From: Halobacillus locisalis
Lineage (GTDB): Bacteria > Bacillota > Bacilli > Bacillales > Halobacillaceae
Direction: 5' to 3'
NCBI RefSeq assembly: GCF_013694105.1
Contig: NZ_JACEFG010000001.1
Coordinates: 558,001-622,000, forward strand
DNA: 64,000 bases
Made by a program: the position numbers and the translations under genes. Positions within the stretch are counted from its first letter, which is position 1; the number at the start of each line of letters is the position of its first letter. Below the pieces are notes generated by a model. The model saw only the letters and a list, made by a program, of their open reading frames with translations. It was not told where the DNA came from and did not search any database. Below are positions 54,601-63,391 of this stretch, piece by piece.

Positions 54601-57600
54601 TTAATTTTCAGAGCTTAATTTCTGTACTTTTTGTTTCCCCGTGATCTTAGCGATGATCAAGTAGAATGTTGGCACGAGTAATAACGTGAGTACAGTTGAG
54701 AATAGCAAGCCCGACACGATCGAAATGGCTAAGGGCTTAAATAGTACATCTCCAGTGAAGATGATCGGTGTCAAGGCAGCAATGGATGTCAATGATGTTA
54801 GGACAATCGGGCGAATTCTTGCACGTCCAGCTTCGATGACTGCTTCGACAGTGGATCCATAGCTCTCTCTATTCTGCTCAATGAATTCAACGAGAATGAC
54901 CGAGTTCCTTACAACGATCCCGGATAAGGACACGATACCTAGTGTAGCAAGAAAGCTTAATGGTTCACCTGTAACAAACAAGCCGACAATTGCACCCGTC
55001 ACAGCTAAGAATACAGTACCTGTGATGAGTAGTGGCATGAGCAATGAATTGAATTGCAAGGCAATCGTCAAATAAATCAAGAACAATACGATGACAAACA
55101 GTTTTGATACCTCAATGAAGAATTCCGTTTGTGCATCCGTTTGACCGCTTTCGACAATGGAATATCCATCAGGCAATTGTTCAGTAAATGAATCGACAAT
55201 CTCATTCGCTTCGGTCGTGAATGTCTGGCTCTCCCCATCCATTGGGTAGGCGTCCAAGGTTATGGTTCGCTCTCCATTCAAGTGAGGAATGGCGCCGATT
55301 TTTTGTTGCTCCTCCGTCGTAATCACTTCATCGAGTGTAAGTGTCGTAGGAGGCTGGTTCGTCTGGCGTTCTGCGGATGCAACGATTTCAAGTTCATTCA
55401 AATTCACACCTTCAGTGTCTCCATCGTCTAGTAGCACTTGAATTGGTAAACGATCAACACCATTATCGAATGTACCGAGTGGTATTCCAGTATTCGCGAG
55501 TTGTAGCTGGGATGTCACTTGATCGATGGATATGCCATTTTCGGCAAGTAAATCTCGGTCTGGGTTGTATTCGATAAACGGCTGATCGGTGGAAGAATTC
55601 AACGTCACGATTTCCGTGGTGTCTAATGATTCAATTTCTTCCTTCAATTGGTTTGCCTGCTCGATCAAAGGATCAACTTCTGGTCCTTGAATCTTGACTT
55701 GAACAGGCGGGGAGGGTGGAGGACCAGATACGATAGTCTCTAGGAAAATGTCAGCCCGGTTATATTCCTCTCGTAGCTCATTCTCCCATTCATTGATAAA
55801 CTCCGTTGCACTAGTTGAGTCTCTATCAATACGGACAAGTAGCTGTCCAGTATTCTCACCACTTCTTGTCAAGCCTGAACTGAAGATGTTAGGAAGCCCA
55901 GAACCGGTATAAACGGCGGTTTCAGTAATGTCATCTTCTTGGTTCAATAAGAACTCTTCCATCGACACTAATTGATCTTGCGTTTCTTCAATCGGAGTAC
56001 CTTGAGGATATTCAACTGAAATCGTCACCTCAGGTCGATCCGCGGCCGGGAAAAATTCAAATGGGATCCGGATGGCTAATGTAGCAAGTAAAGCGCATAT
56101 GAGTAATCCTGAGATTGAAGTCAACCACGGGCGTTTTGTCGTTTTTGGCAATATACGATCAGCATAAAGTCGCTCGAGCCCATTGAACAGACCGCCGAGA
56201 AGACCTTGCTTCGATTTTGTTTGTTTCTTGGCTCTTCTTTTTCTGGCAAATTGGACGGTTGGGATCAAGGTCAAGGAAATGACGGTAGAAGCAACAACCG
56301 TAAAGATAAGCACAGAAGGTAAAGCACGAATAAAGTCTCCGTTTGTGCCTGACAAGAACGTTAGCGGTAAGAAGCTGAAAATAATCATCAATGTTGATGT
56401 AATAATCGACTTGCCGACTTCTCTAACGCCTTTAATCGTACCTTCTAAAGGTCCATCGCCGAGCTGGAATCTTCGTTGAATATTGTCATTAACTACAATG
56501 GCGTCATCTACAAGTATCCCGATCGCAATAATCATTCCGATAACGGAGATTTGGTTTAAGTCAACGCCGACATATGGTAAGGGAATTAAGCCTATGATGA
56601 TCGAGATGGGTATAGCTAACGCCACAAGCAATGCTGAGGAGATAGGTAATCCCAAAATCATAATGACAATGACCGCGATCAATGAAATGGAGAAAGAGCT
56701 GATCAAGTTGCTGAACACTTCTTCAATGATTGTACTTTGTGTATAGAATTGTTCAACAGATATAGTATCGGGCAACTCTTCAGACAGTCCATCGAGTTTT
56801 GATGTGATTTGCTCTTGCAAAGCGGAAATATTGACGCCTTCCTCAGCTAATACGGTAATCGAAAGGGCCACCTGGTTTTCATAAGTGATTAAGTCTTGCG
56901 CATCTTTATTTTCAATAGATATTGTACCGACATCGGAAAGGGTAACGTTTTCACCATCCGCTGCTGTGCCGATGTTCAGGGAAGACAGCTCTTCTATATC
57001 GGAATACTTGTTGAAGAGAAGTTGATATATGGTTTCATTCTCTTGTTCTGTACCAATCGCCGAAGGGGCAATTTCATTTTGAATTGTTGAAATGACCGTA
57101 AAAGGAGCAATTTGATTGTTTTGTAATTCCTCATTATCCAACGATACTGTCACTTCTTGTTCTGGTAATCCTTTTATGAGAAGAGATTCGACTCCTGCGA
57201 TGTCCGTCAACTCAGATTTCCATGTATCGATTTGCTCCCTGAATTCGTATAGCGTTTCTCGTTCTTCTGCTAGCAAATGGTAGGAAGCAACAGCTGACGT
57301 TGTAACATCTGTGTTGATCGACGGATCCTGCACTTGTTCAGGGAATCCTCTTGAAACGTCCGAAACGATTTGACGTATTTTAGAATTGACCGTCGTACGA
57401 TCTACATCTCCACTGAGAGTGGCCGTAATAGAGCCAAATCCTGTAGTAGATGCTGAGGTGACCTCGTCAATACCTTGTACATTCAATAGTTGGGACTCGA
57501 TCGGATTAGTCACCGTTCGTTCGACTTCTTCTGGTGTAGCACCAGGGTAGACTGTAGAAATCGCCGCAACATTGACGTTGATTTCTGGAATTTCCCGTTT

Positions 57601-57690
57601 AGGGAGTTGTAGATAAGTAAATACGCCAGTAAATATGAGCAATGCAATAAATACCCACACAATTTTTTTGAATTCTAATAATTTTGCCAT
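54601..57690 (-). CDS. RND-family exporter (AcrB/SwrC-like)
   Basis: 1029 residues. Single-polypeptide RND transporter with 12 membrane helices and two large extracytoplasmic loops. The proton-relay Asp pair of helix 4 is in GILVDDAIVVNDN. N-terminus FKKIVWVFIALL; GATPEEVERTVTNPIE and VVRNSVILVEFIEQNRE are typical. Similar proteins in Bacillus (SwrC) export surfactin and organic toxins. There is no adjacent periplasmic adaptor gene or TetR gene. The start ATG 57690 has AGGAGGAAAG upstream. Confidence 0.93.
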   Translation of the reverse strand: MAKLLEFKKIVWVFIALLIFTGVFTYLQLPKREIPEINVNVAAISTVYPGATPEEVERTVTNPIESQLLNVQGIDEVTSASTTGFGSITATLSGDVDRTTVNSKIRQIVSDVSRGFPEQVQDPSINTDVTTSAVASYHLLAEERETLYEFREQIDTWKSELTDIAGVESLLIKGLPEQEVTVSLDNEELQNNQIAPFTVISTIQNEIAPSAIGTEQENETIYQLLFNKYSDIEELSSLNIGTAADGENVTLSDVGTISIENKDAQDLITYENQVALSITVLAEEGVNISALQEQITSKLDGLSEELPDTISVEQFYTQSTIIEEVFSNLISSFSISLIAVIVIMILGLPISSALLVALAIPISIIIGLIPLPYVGVDLNQISVIGMIIAIGILVDDAIVVNDNIQRRFQLGDGPLEGTIKGVREVGKSIITSTLMIIFSFLPLTFLSGTNGDFIRALPSVLIFTVVASTVISLTLIPTVQFARKRRAKKQTKSKQGLLGGLFNGLERLYADRILPKTTKRPWLTSISGLLICALLATLAIRIPFEFFPAADRPEVTISVEYPQGTPIEETQDQLVSMEEFLLNQEDDITETAVYTGSGLPNIFSSGLTRSGENTGQLLVRIDRDSTSATEFINEWENELREEYNRADIFLETIVSGPPPSPPVQVKIQGPEVDPLIEQANQLKEEIESLDTTEIVTLNSSTDQPFIEYNPDRDLLAENGISIDQVTSQLQLANTGIPLGTFDNGVDRLPIQVLLDDGDTEGVNLNELEIVASAERQTNQPPTTLTLDEVITTEEQQKIGAIPHLNGERTITLDAYPMDGESQTFTTEANEIVDSFTEQLPDGYSIVESGQTDAQTEFFIEVSKLFVIVLFLIYLTIALQFNSLLMPLLITGTVFLAVTGAIVGLFVTGEPLSFLATLGIVSLSGIVVRNSVILVEFIEQNRESYGSTVEAVIEAGRARIRPIVLTSLTSIAALTPIIFTGDVLFKPLAISIVSGLLFSTVLTLLLVPTFYLIIAKITGKQKVQKLSSEN

Positions 57691-57738
57691 TCAACTTTCC
57701 TCCTTGATCGTAATTAAATTAAATGCTGTATCAAGTAT

Positions 57739-57767
57739 AAGTATTTTTGACACTTGTGTCATTTATT
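57739..57767 (-). promoter_or_regulatory. RND promoter overlapping a palindromic operator
   Basis: On the minus strand ATGACA, a 17-bp spacer and TATACT make a sigma-A promoter. A perfect palindrome, TGACACAAGTGTCA, overlaps its -35 box and spacer. Such an arrangement fits a TetR- or MarR-type repressor encoded elsewhere. Confidence 0.5.
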
Positions 57768-57809
57768 TAATCTCTTCAATGTGTTATTTGTTTCTCATTA
57801 TGAAATCGC

Positions 57810-57838
57810 TTTACAAGGTTGGAGAATTCCTATATAAT
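57810..57838 (+). promoter_or_regulatory. Sigma-A promoter of cdd
   Basis: TTTACA (57810-57815), 17-bp spacer, TATAAT (57833-57838), 31 bases before the start codon. Confidence 0.7.
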
Positions 57839-57869
57839 TAGCATCCCAATTGAAAGGGAGGGCACCGAA

Positions 57870-58274
57870 ATGAATCAACAGCAACTTATTCAAGAAGCCA
57901 AACAAATAAGAGAACGTGCGTACACACCATATTCCAAATTCCCTGTAGGCGCTGCGTTACTAACAGAAGATGGCACCTTATTTACAGGATGTAATATAGA
58001 GAATGCCGCTTATCCCGTAACGTGTTGCGCGGAACGTGTAGCCATTTTTAAAGCGATTTCTGAAGGTTACCATCGTTTTTCACAAATCGCCGTTGTAGCG
58101 GATACGAAAAGACCAGTCCCACCATGTGGCTCTTGCAGACAAGTCATGAGTGAGTTTTTCGATTCAAATGTCATGATTCACACTTCGAATTTGAATGGAG
58201 AAACGAAATCTCTGCCAATGAATGAACTTCTACCATTTTCTTTTGCTGCATCGGATTTACCAGAGGAAGAATAG
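57870..58274 (+). CDS. cdd: Cytidine deaminase
   Basis: 134 residues. Deaminates cytidine and deoxycytidine in pyrimidine salvage. Zinc-site motifs TCCAERVAIF and VPPCGSCRQVM are conserved, with CNIENAAYPVT. Homotetrameric class. Start at 57870 after AAAGGGAGGG; the longer frame starts inside the promoter. Followed by a terminator. Confidence 0.97.
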   Translation: MNQQQLIQEAKQIRERAYTPYSKFPVGAALLTEDGTLFTGCNIENAAYPVTCCAERVAIFKAISEGYHRFSQIAVVADTKRPVPPCGSCRQVMSEFFDSNVMIHTSNLNGETKSLPMNELLPFSFAASDLPEEE

Positions 58275-58279
58275 AGAAG

Positions 58280-58311
58280 TGAAGACTGTATGAGAGTACA
58301 GTCTTTTTTTA
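58280..58311 (+). terminator. Terminator after cdd
   Basis: GAAGACTGTA pairs with TACAGTCTT around a six-base loop, followed by a T run. Confidence 0.85.
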
Positions 58312-58443
58312 TATGTCTTTTTCGAAATCGCTCCATATATGAATGACTTCAAATCGCACGATTTCCATTCATTTTACTCAGATACATACGTAAGCAATCA
58401 TAAGGACAGCAAAAAATGCCTATTATTGATGATATCGCCCAGT

Positions 58444-58471
58444 ACATCTGACTCTTTTGTGACATACGCTG
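58444..58471 (+). promoter_or_regulatory. Putative sigma-K promoter of the coat gene
   Basis: AC (58444-58445), 17 bases, CATACGCTG (58463-58471), one mismatch from CATAnnnTA. Expected start about 58476. cotD-type genes are sigma-K controlled in B. subtilis. Confidence 0.45.
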
Positions 58472-58503
58472 ATAAAGACTAATAGTTAAGGAGTGAAGTT
58501 TGT

Positions 58504-58953
58504 ATGCACCATCAATCAATGAAAGGCCCTCAGGCACACTCTTGTCAGCGTCGTCCAATTGTTTGTCCGATGCAGCATTGTGTTGTAGATCAATACTTTG
58601 TAGAGAATCAAGATTATATTCATCCCACTCATGTCTTAGTGAGAAACAACAACTTATTGAACAACTACCATTACTTCCCGTATATGATGTCAGAGCAAGA
58701 TACTTTCCGCACACAAGATTACAATTTCCCTCAAGGATCATCTCCAGACTACGATTGGATGCAATATGCTTCTCCGCAGGAAATGGAACAATTCCAAATG
58801 ATGAACCAACCACAAGGACAAATGCCAATGCAGGGTCAAATGCCGATGCAGGGTCAAATGCCAATGCAAGGACAGATGCCAATGCAGGGTCAAATGCCGA
58901 TGCAGGGACAAATGCCAATGCCGATGATGCCGGAAGACGGCATGATGGAATAA
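58504..58953 (+). CDS. CotD-like spore coat protein with QGQMPM repeats
   Basis: 149 residues. N-terminal half is His/Cys/Pro-rich (MHHQSMKGPQAH, CQRRPIVCPMQHCVVDQ, DYIHPTHVLVRNNNLLNNYHYFP), like CotD, a coat protein. From about residue 103 the chain is six tandem hexapeptides QGQMPM, encoded by 18-bp DNA repeats. Met- and Gln-rich repeats may help cross-linking or oxidation sensing; that is inference. ATG after AAGGAGTGAAG. Monocistronic with a likely sigma-K promoter and its own terminator. Confidence 0.8.
   Translation: MHHQSMKGPQAHSCQRRPIVCPMQHCVVDQYFVENQDYIHPTHVLVRNNNLLNNYHYFPYMMSEQDTFRTQDYNFPQGSSPDYDWMQYASPQEMEQFQMMNQPQGQMPMQGQMPMQGQMPMQGQMPMQGQMPMQGQMPMPMMPEDGMME
58812..58922 (+). repeat. 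18-bp tandem repeats in the coat gene
   Basis: Six copies of CCAATGCAGGGTCAAATG with synonymous differences (CAGGGT/CAAGGA, CCA/CCG). Encodes QGQMPM. Copy number probably varies between strains. Confidence 0.9.
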
Positions 58954-58959
58954 GAAGTA

Positions 58960-58997
58960 AAAGCCGCAACTCCGTGTTGTGGCTTATTTCGTTTTTT
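58960..58997 (+). terminator. Terminator after the coat gene
   Basis: AAGCCGCAAC pairs with GTTGTGGCTT around TCCGT, followed by a T-rich tract. Confidence 0.8.
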
Positions 58998-59028
58998 AAT
59001 AAGATAAAGGGAGAGGATGTGAGATGAG

Positions 59029-59595
59029 ATGAAAACACTCGTTGTGACAGGTTATAAACCTATAGAAATGGGCATATTTAAATCAAACGATCAGAAAATC
59101 GAATTCGTAAAAGAAACGATCAAGAGGCGGTTGATTTCTTTTATAGAAGAAGGGCTGGAGTGGGTACTTCTATCAGGGCAGATGGGAGTCGAATTATGGA
59201 CGGCACAGGTTGCGCTTGATTTGAAGGATGAGGGGTATGACTTGAAAATGGGAATCCTTCCCCCGTTTGAAAACCAGCAAGAACGTTGGCCAGAGGATAT
59301 TCAAACCATTTATGAAGAAGTCACGATGCTAGCAGATTTTTTTCAACCGGTCTATAAAAAAGGTTATGATGGTCCTTATCAATTTCGGGCAAAAGATCAA
59401 TTTCTTGTCGATCATTCAGATGCTTCACTGGTACTATTTGATGAAGAAACGGATGGTAGTCCGAAATATTTCCTGAAAATAGCGAAAGAAAAGCAGGAGA
59501 AGTCTGATTATCCTATCCTATACATAACACCTATGGATCTTGAGGAAACGGTCGAAGAAATGAGAATGTCTGATCCTGATTACTGGAGTCAATGA
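59029..59595 (+). CDS. ypsA: YpsA (DUF1273, SLOG-fold protein)
   Basis: 188 residues. The family belongs to the SLOG superfamily of nucleotide-sugar-binding Rossmann-like folds. TGYKPIEMGIF, LLSGQMGVELWTAQVAL, FRAKDQFLVDHSDASLVLFDEETDGSPKYF are the typical blocks. Homologues influence cell division; it lies directly upstream of gpsB as in B. subtilis. Start ATG 59029; an ATG two codons upstream is out of frame. Confidence 0.9.
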   Translation: MKTLVVTGYKPIEMGIFKSNDQKIEFVKETIKRRLISFIEEGLEWVLLSGQMGVELWTAQVALDLKDEGYDLKMGILPPFENQQERWPEDIQTIYEEVTMLADFFQPVYKKGYDGPYQFRAKDQFLVDHSDASLVLFDEETDGSPKYFLKIAKEKQEKSDYPILYITPMDLEETVEEMRMSDPDYWSQ

Positions 59596-59676
59596 GCTTG
59601 CGTCATGAAGACAATTGACATTTCACCCATGTTTTGAAAAAATGGTTGTAATGTGGTAAACAGAGGTGATTTAATA

Positions 59677-59988
59677 ATGAGCGATGAACAGTATCAGTTA
59701 ACGAGTAAAGAGATCCTTGAAAAAGATTTTAAAACGTCCATGCGTGGATATAACCAAGAAGAAGTCGACGAGTATTTGGATTTGATTATTCAGGATTATG
59801 ATCGATTCAGCCAAGAGATTGAACGATTACAACATGAGAATGATCGGTTAATAAAGATGTCTGCTAGAGAAATGCCAGCACGAGCAAAGCCGTCGAATAC
59901 GAATAACCATCAAGTGAATTATGATATTTTAAAGCGTGTGTCGAATCTAGAAAAAGCTGTATTCGGTAAAAAATACGCAGATGAGTAA
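59677..59988 (+). CDS. gpsB: Cell-cycle protein GpsB
   Basis: 103 residues. DivIVA-like adaptor that shuttles PBP1 between division septum and side wall and modulates Ser/Thr kinase PrkC. The N-terminal membrane-binding and PBP-binding domain (LTSKEILEKDFKTSMRGYNQEEVDEYLD) is followed by a coiled coil (to about 65), and a C-terminal trimer-forming helix (NYDILKRVSNLEKAVFG). ATG 59677 after AGAGGTGAT. Its client PBP1A is at 50-53 kb here. Confidence 0.96.
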   Translation: MSDEQYQLTSKEILEKDFKTSMRGYNQEEVDEYLDLIIQDYDRFSQEIERLQHENDRLIKMSAREMPARAKPSNTNNHQVNYDILKRVSNLEKAVFGKKYADE

Positions 59989-60002
59989 CCAATTATTTCC
60001 CT

Positions 60003-60031
60003 GTGACAAACATGAAGACGTCTGATATACT
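60003..60031 (+). promoter_or_regulatory. Sigma-A promoter of rnpB
   Basis: GTGACA (60003-60008), 17-bp spacer, TATACT (60026-60031). A start near 60040 to 60060 gives RNase P RNA. Confidence 0.6.
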
Positions 60032-60060
60032 ATGTAAGTGCGTTTAACGGACGTTTACAA

Positions 60061-60453
60061 CATTTGAATACTTGGGTAATCGCTGTATGACTCGATCATG
60101 CAGAGGAAAGTCCATGCTCGCACAGGCTGAGATGTCTGTAGTGTTCGTGCCTGACGAAACCATAAGTCAGGGTAGCTTAAAGCTAACGGCAGGGAAAATT
60201 CCTACGTCTTCGGATAGGGAATGAATACCTTGAAAGTGCCACAGTGACGGAGCCAAAATAGAAATATTTTGGGTGGAACGAGGTAAACCCCACGAGCGAG
60301 CAACCCAAAATTAGGTAGGGGCACTCTTCTATAGGGAAATGAACCGACGAAGAGGTCGTCAATCGACAGATAGATGATTACCACCGGAGTACGAGGTTGA
60401 CCGCCGTTTGCAGTACGAAGGAACAGAACATGGCTTACAAAGTATTCAAAGGT
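60061..60453 (+). ncRNA. rnpB: RNase P RNA, type B (rnpB)
   Basis: About 390 bases, the catalytic RNA that trims tRNA 5' ends. It closely follows the B. subtilis molecule: GGGTAATCGCTG, the GAGGAAAGTCCATGCTCGCAC core (60109 on), TGTAGTGTTCGTGCC, CTACGTCTTCGGATA, AAAGTGCCACAGTGACG, GTGGAACG, GGTAAACCCC.CGAGCGAG, AGATAGATGATT, and the ACAGAACATGGCTTAC end. The P1 helix is TTGAATACTT (60064) with AAGTATTCAA (60440-60449). Located after gpsB, as in B. subtilis. Exact ends are estimated to within a few bases. Confidence 0.95.
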
Positions 60454-60471
60454 CATTCATGATTGCACAAA

Positions 60472-60516
60472 ACACCCTTCTGAAAAGTCTTAATTCTTTT
60501 TAGGAGGGTTTTTTAC
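60472..60516 (+). terminator. Terminator after rnpB
   Basis: ACCCTTCTGAAAAG pairs in 14 positions with CTTTTTAGGAGGGT, two as G-T pairs, followed by TTTTT. Confidence 0.85.
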
Positions 60517-60638
60517 TACTTTAGAAAAGATGAATGGGCATATTAACGCTAAAAACCGTATCCTCGGCCGGGTAAACGACGGGATAGGATGCGTGACTAG
60601 TCATGACCTATTACATAGTTTAAAACGGAGGGGTACCC

Positions 60639-61808
60639 ATGCCACAAAAAGTAACACTGATCGCTACGGCAGCAATGGGGCTTGAAGCCATTGTAGGAAA
60701 AGAAGTAAAGGCGCTTGGTTATGAAGATATACAAGTAGAGAATGGACGGGTGATCTTCACGGCTGATGTTTCAGCGATTCCAAGGGCGAATCTTTGGCTT
60801 CGTACAGCAGACCGCGTCAAGTTGTTAGTCGGCAAGTTCAAAGCTACAACATTTGATGAACTTTTTGAAAATACAAAAGCCTTACCTTGGGAACAATTCA
60901 TCTCAGAAGATGGGGAGTTCCCTGTTGTCGGGAAGTCGGTCAAATCTAAATTGTATAGTGTTCCCGATTGTCAATCGATTGTTAAAAAAGCAATCGTTGA
61001 GAGGTTGAAGCAAAAGTACGGCATTGCTTCTTGGTTGCAAGAGAGTGGCGCTTTTTATCGAGTCGAAATTGCGATTCATAAAGATGAAGCTTTGCTCACT
61101 TTAGATACGTCCGGGAGTGGTCTACATAAGAGAGGGTATCGTGTAGGACAAGGAGAGGCTCCTTTGAAGGAAACCATGGCTGCGGCGTTAGTGCAAATCA
61201 CCAATTGGCAACCAGATGAACCGTTTGTCGACCCGTTTTGCGGATCCGGAACCATTGCGATTGAAGCGGCGCTTATCGGCCAAAACATAGCTCCTGGCTT
61301 TAACCGAGAGTTTGCTTCTGAGGGGTGGGGTTTTATCCCTCAAAAAGTTTGGGATGATGCCTTTCAAGAGGCGGAAGAATCCGCGAATTACGATCAGCCC
61401 CTCAAGATTACAGGTTCAGATATCGATCCCGATTTGATTCAAATTGCAAAGAAAAATGCGTTAGAAGCGGGTCTTGGTGATTTGATTACCTGGAAGCAAA
61501 TGCAGGTAAGTGATTTTAAACCAAAAGAGGATAACGGATATATCGTCTCAAACCCTCCATATGGTGAGCGAATGAATGAACGTGAAGAGGTAGAAGAAAT
61601 GTACCGTGACTTAGGTACAATTATGAGGGACTATCCTTCTTGGAGTGTGTATATCCTGACTTCCCACGAAGGGTTCGAGAAGTTTTACGGTCAGAAAGCG
61701 ACGAAGAAAAGAAAGCTCTTCAACGGGTTCATCAAGACAGATTATTACCAGTATTTTGGTAAGAAAATCAGGTCGAATCCAACACATAAAAAAGGCTTCG
61801 ATGCCTAA
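60639..61808 (+). CDS. ypsC: THUMP-domain 23S rRNA (guanine-N2) methyltransferase family (YpsC)
   Basis: 389 residues. An N-terminal ferredoxin-like/THUMP module (about 1-165) precedes a Rossmann methyltransferase: SAM motif DPFCGSGTIAIEAAL (about 200), GSDIDPDLIQIAKKNA and the target-base motif NPPYGERM. Related to the RlmL/RlmK family; the methylated base is not certain from sequence. ATG after AACGGAGGGG. It lies after rnpB. Confidence 0.92.
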   Translation: MPQKVTLIATAAMGLEAIVGKEVKALGYEDIQVENGRVIFTADVSAIPRANLWLRTADRVKLLVGKFKATTFDELFENTKALPWEQFISEDGEFPVVGKSVKSKLYSVPDCQSIVKKAIVERLKQKYGIASWLQESGAFYRVEIAIHKDEALLTLDTSGSGLHKRGYRVGQGEAPLKETMAAALVQITNWQPDEPFVDPFCGSGTIAIEAALIGQNIAPGFNREFASEGWGFIPQKVWDDAFQEAEESANYDQPLKITGSDIDPDLIQIAKKNALEAGLGDLITWKQMQVSDFKPKEDNGYIVSNPPYGERMNEREEVEEMYRDLGTIMRDYPSWSVYILTSHEGFEKFYGQKATKKRKLFNGFIKTDYYQYFGKKIRSNPTHKKGFDA

Positions 61809-61840
61809 CAAAATCAATTTTGGAATGGGGATGCATTCAT

Positions 61841-63334
61841 ATGTCACAGTCAGTGATTGAGCAGTTCAAATCTTTACTGAAAGAACAAACCTCTTATAGT
61901 GAGGCGATTGCCTTGATGGGATGGGATATGCGGACAAAAGCTCCCAAAAAAGGAGTGGAACACCGTTCTGAAGTGTTAGGAGTTCTATCTCAGAAAGTGC
62001 ATGAGATCCAGACTTCTGATGAAATGAAGGATTGTATTGATCAGTTGAAAGGGAAGGTAGACGACCCTATTATTCAAAAAGCGGTTGAAGAAGCGGAAGA
62101 AACGTACGAGAAAACCGCCAAGATTCCGACCGACGAGTATCGTGAATATGTTACGCTTCAGTCCAGAGCAGAATCGATGTGGGAAGAAGCGAAAACGAAC
62201 AATGACTTCAAGAGTTTCCAGCCTTATCTTGAAAAGCTTGTCGAGTATAACCGCAAATTCGCCGATTATTGGGGCTATGAAAACCATCGTTATGATGCCT
62301 TATTACATAACTTCGAACCTGGGGTAACGGTCGAGGTGCTTGATGAGGTCTTTCCGAAGGTTCGAGAAGCCCTTACCGGTTTACTTGAGAAGATCAATCA
62401 TGCTCCCAACCAACCTGATCCAACTGTCTTAGAAGGACATTTCCCTAAGGATGAACAAGCTAAGTTCAGTGAAGAAATTTTAAAACGTATGGGTTATGAC
62501 TTCGATGCAGGCCGCCTGGACGAGACCGTACACCCGTTTGCAATTGGGTTGAATACCAACGATGTACGGGTCACAACGAAATATGATGAACAAGACTTTC
62601 GTACGGCTATATTCGGTACCATACACGAGGGAGGTCATGCCCTGTACGAGCAAAACATAGACGAGGAATTGGCTTTCACTTCTCTTAGTGGCGGTACCTC
62701 TATGGGTATACATGAATCTCAGTCATTGTTCTGGGAGAATTTCATTTCACGAACAGAAGCGTTTTGGGAAACGCATTATGATCTGTTTAAACAGTATGCT
62801 CCTCCGAAGTTCGAATCGCTTCCTCTCGATCAGTTTTACCGGGCGATTAATGAAGTGAAACCTTCTTTCATACGTATCGAAGCGGATGAATTGACGTATT
62901 GCTTACACATCATGGTGCGATACGAGTTGGAAAAAGCTTTAATTGGTGGTGAAATCGAAGTGGCGGACCTGCCGAAGCTATGGAATGAGAAAATGAAGGA
63001 TTATCTCGGAATCGAGCCAAACACGGATGCAGAAGGTGTGCTGCAGGATATTCACTGGTCAGGTGGGGCCTTTGGTTATTTCCCATCCTATGCGCTTGGG
63101 TATATGTATGCTGCCCAGTTCGCTACACGAATGAATGAGGATTTAGATGTAGAGGCGTGCATCCAAAAAGGGGATTTCGGGCCGATCAAGTCTTGGTTGA
63201 CGGAACATATCCACCAATACGGTAAAATGAAAAAGCCTCTGGAGATTTTAAACGATGTGACGGGAGAAGGACTGAATGCAGATCATATCGTCAATTATTT
63301 GACTGATAAATATCAAAAGATTTACCAGTTCTAA
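61841..63334 (+). CDS. ypwA: M32 family metallocarboxypeptidase (YpwA)
   Basis: 497 residues. Zinc carboxypeptidase removing C-terminal residues. The active site H262-E263-G-G-H266 (TIHEGGHALYEQN) is followed by the family motif HESQSLFWENF with the third ligand region. Very similar to B. subtilis YpwA. The start is ATG 61841; an upstream in-frame ATG at 61820 lies close to the ypsC stop and lacks a better ribosome site. Follows ypsC by about 30 bases. Confidence 0.96.
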   Translation: MSQSVIEQFKSLLKEQTSYSEAIALMGWDMRTKAPKKGVEHRSEVLGVLSQKVHEIQTSDEMKDCIDQLKGKVDDPIIQKAVEEAEETYEKTAKIPTDEYREYVTLQSRAESMWEEAKTNNDFKSFQPYLEKLVEYNRKFADYWGYENHRYDALLHNFEPGVTVEVLDEVFPKVREALTGLLEKINHAPNQPDPTVLEGHFPKDEQAKFSEEILKRMGYDFDAGRLDETVHPFAIGLNTNDVRVTTKYDEQDFRTAIFGTIHEGGHALYEQNIDEELAFTSLSGGTSMGIHESQSLFWENFISRTEAFWETHYDLFKQYAPPKFESLPLDQFYRAINEVKPSFIRIEADELTYCLHIMVRYELEKALIGGEIEVADLPKLWNEKMKDYLGIEPNTDAEGVLQDIHWSGGAFGYFPSYALGYMYAAQFATRMNEDLDVEACIQKGDFGPIKSWLTEHIHQYGKMKKPLEILNDVTGEGLNADHIVNYLTDKYQKIYQF

Positions 63335-63351
63335 TGTGTCCTGTGTAAAGT

Positions 63352-63388
63352 AAAAGCCAGATGCGATCAATACGCATCTGGCTTTTAT
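63352..63388. terminator. Bidirectional terminator between ypwA and the lipoprotein gene
   Basis: AAAAGCCAGATGCG and CGCATCTGGCTTTT around ATCAATA. Confidence 0.9.
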
Positions 63389-63391
63389 TCA

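Noticed and set aside
58349-59038. Long ORFs antisense to and in other frames of the CotD-like gene
   Set aside because: The 18-bp repeat keeps all frames open. The Ala-Asn-Ala-Gly-like repeats in other frames are a by-product; only the 58504 frame has a ribosome site and CotD features.
60202-60456. 84-residue minus-strand ORF
   Set aside because: It lies wholly within RNase P RNA.
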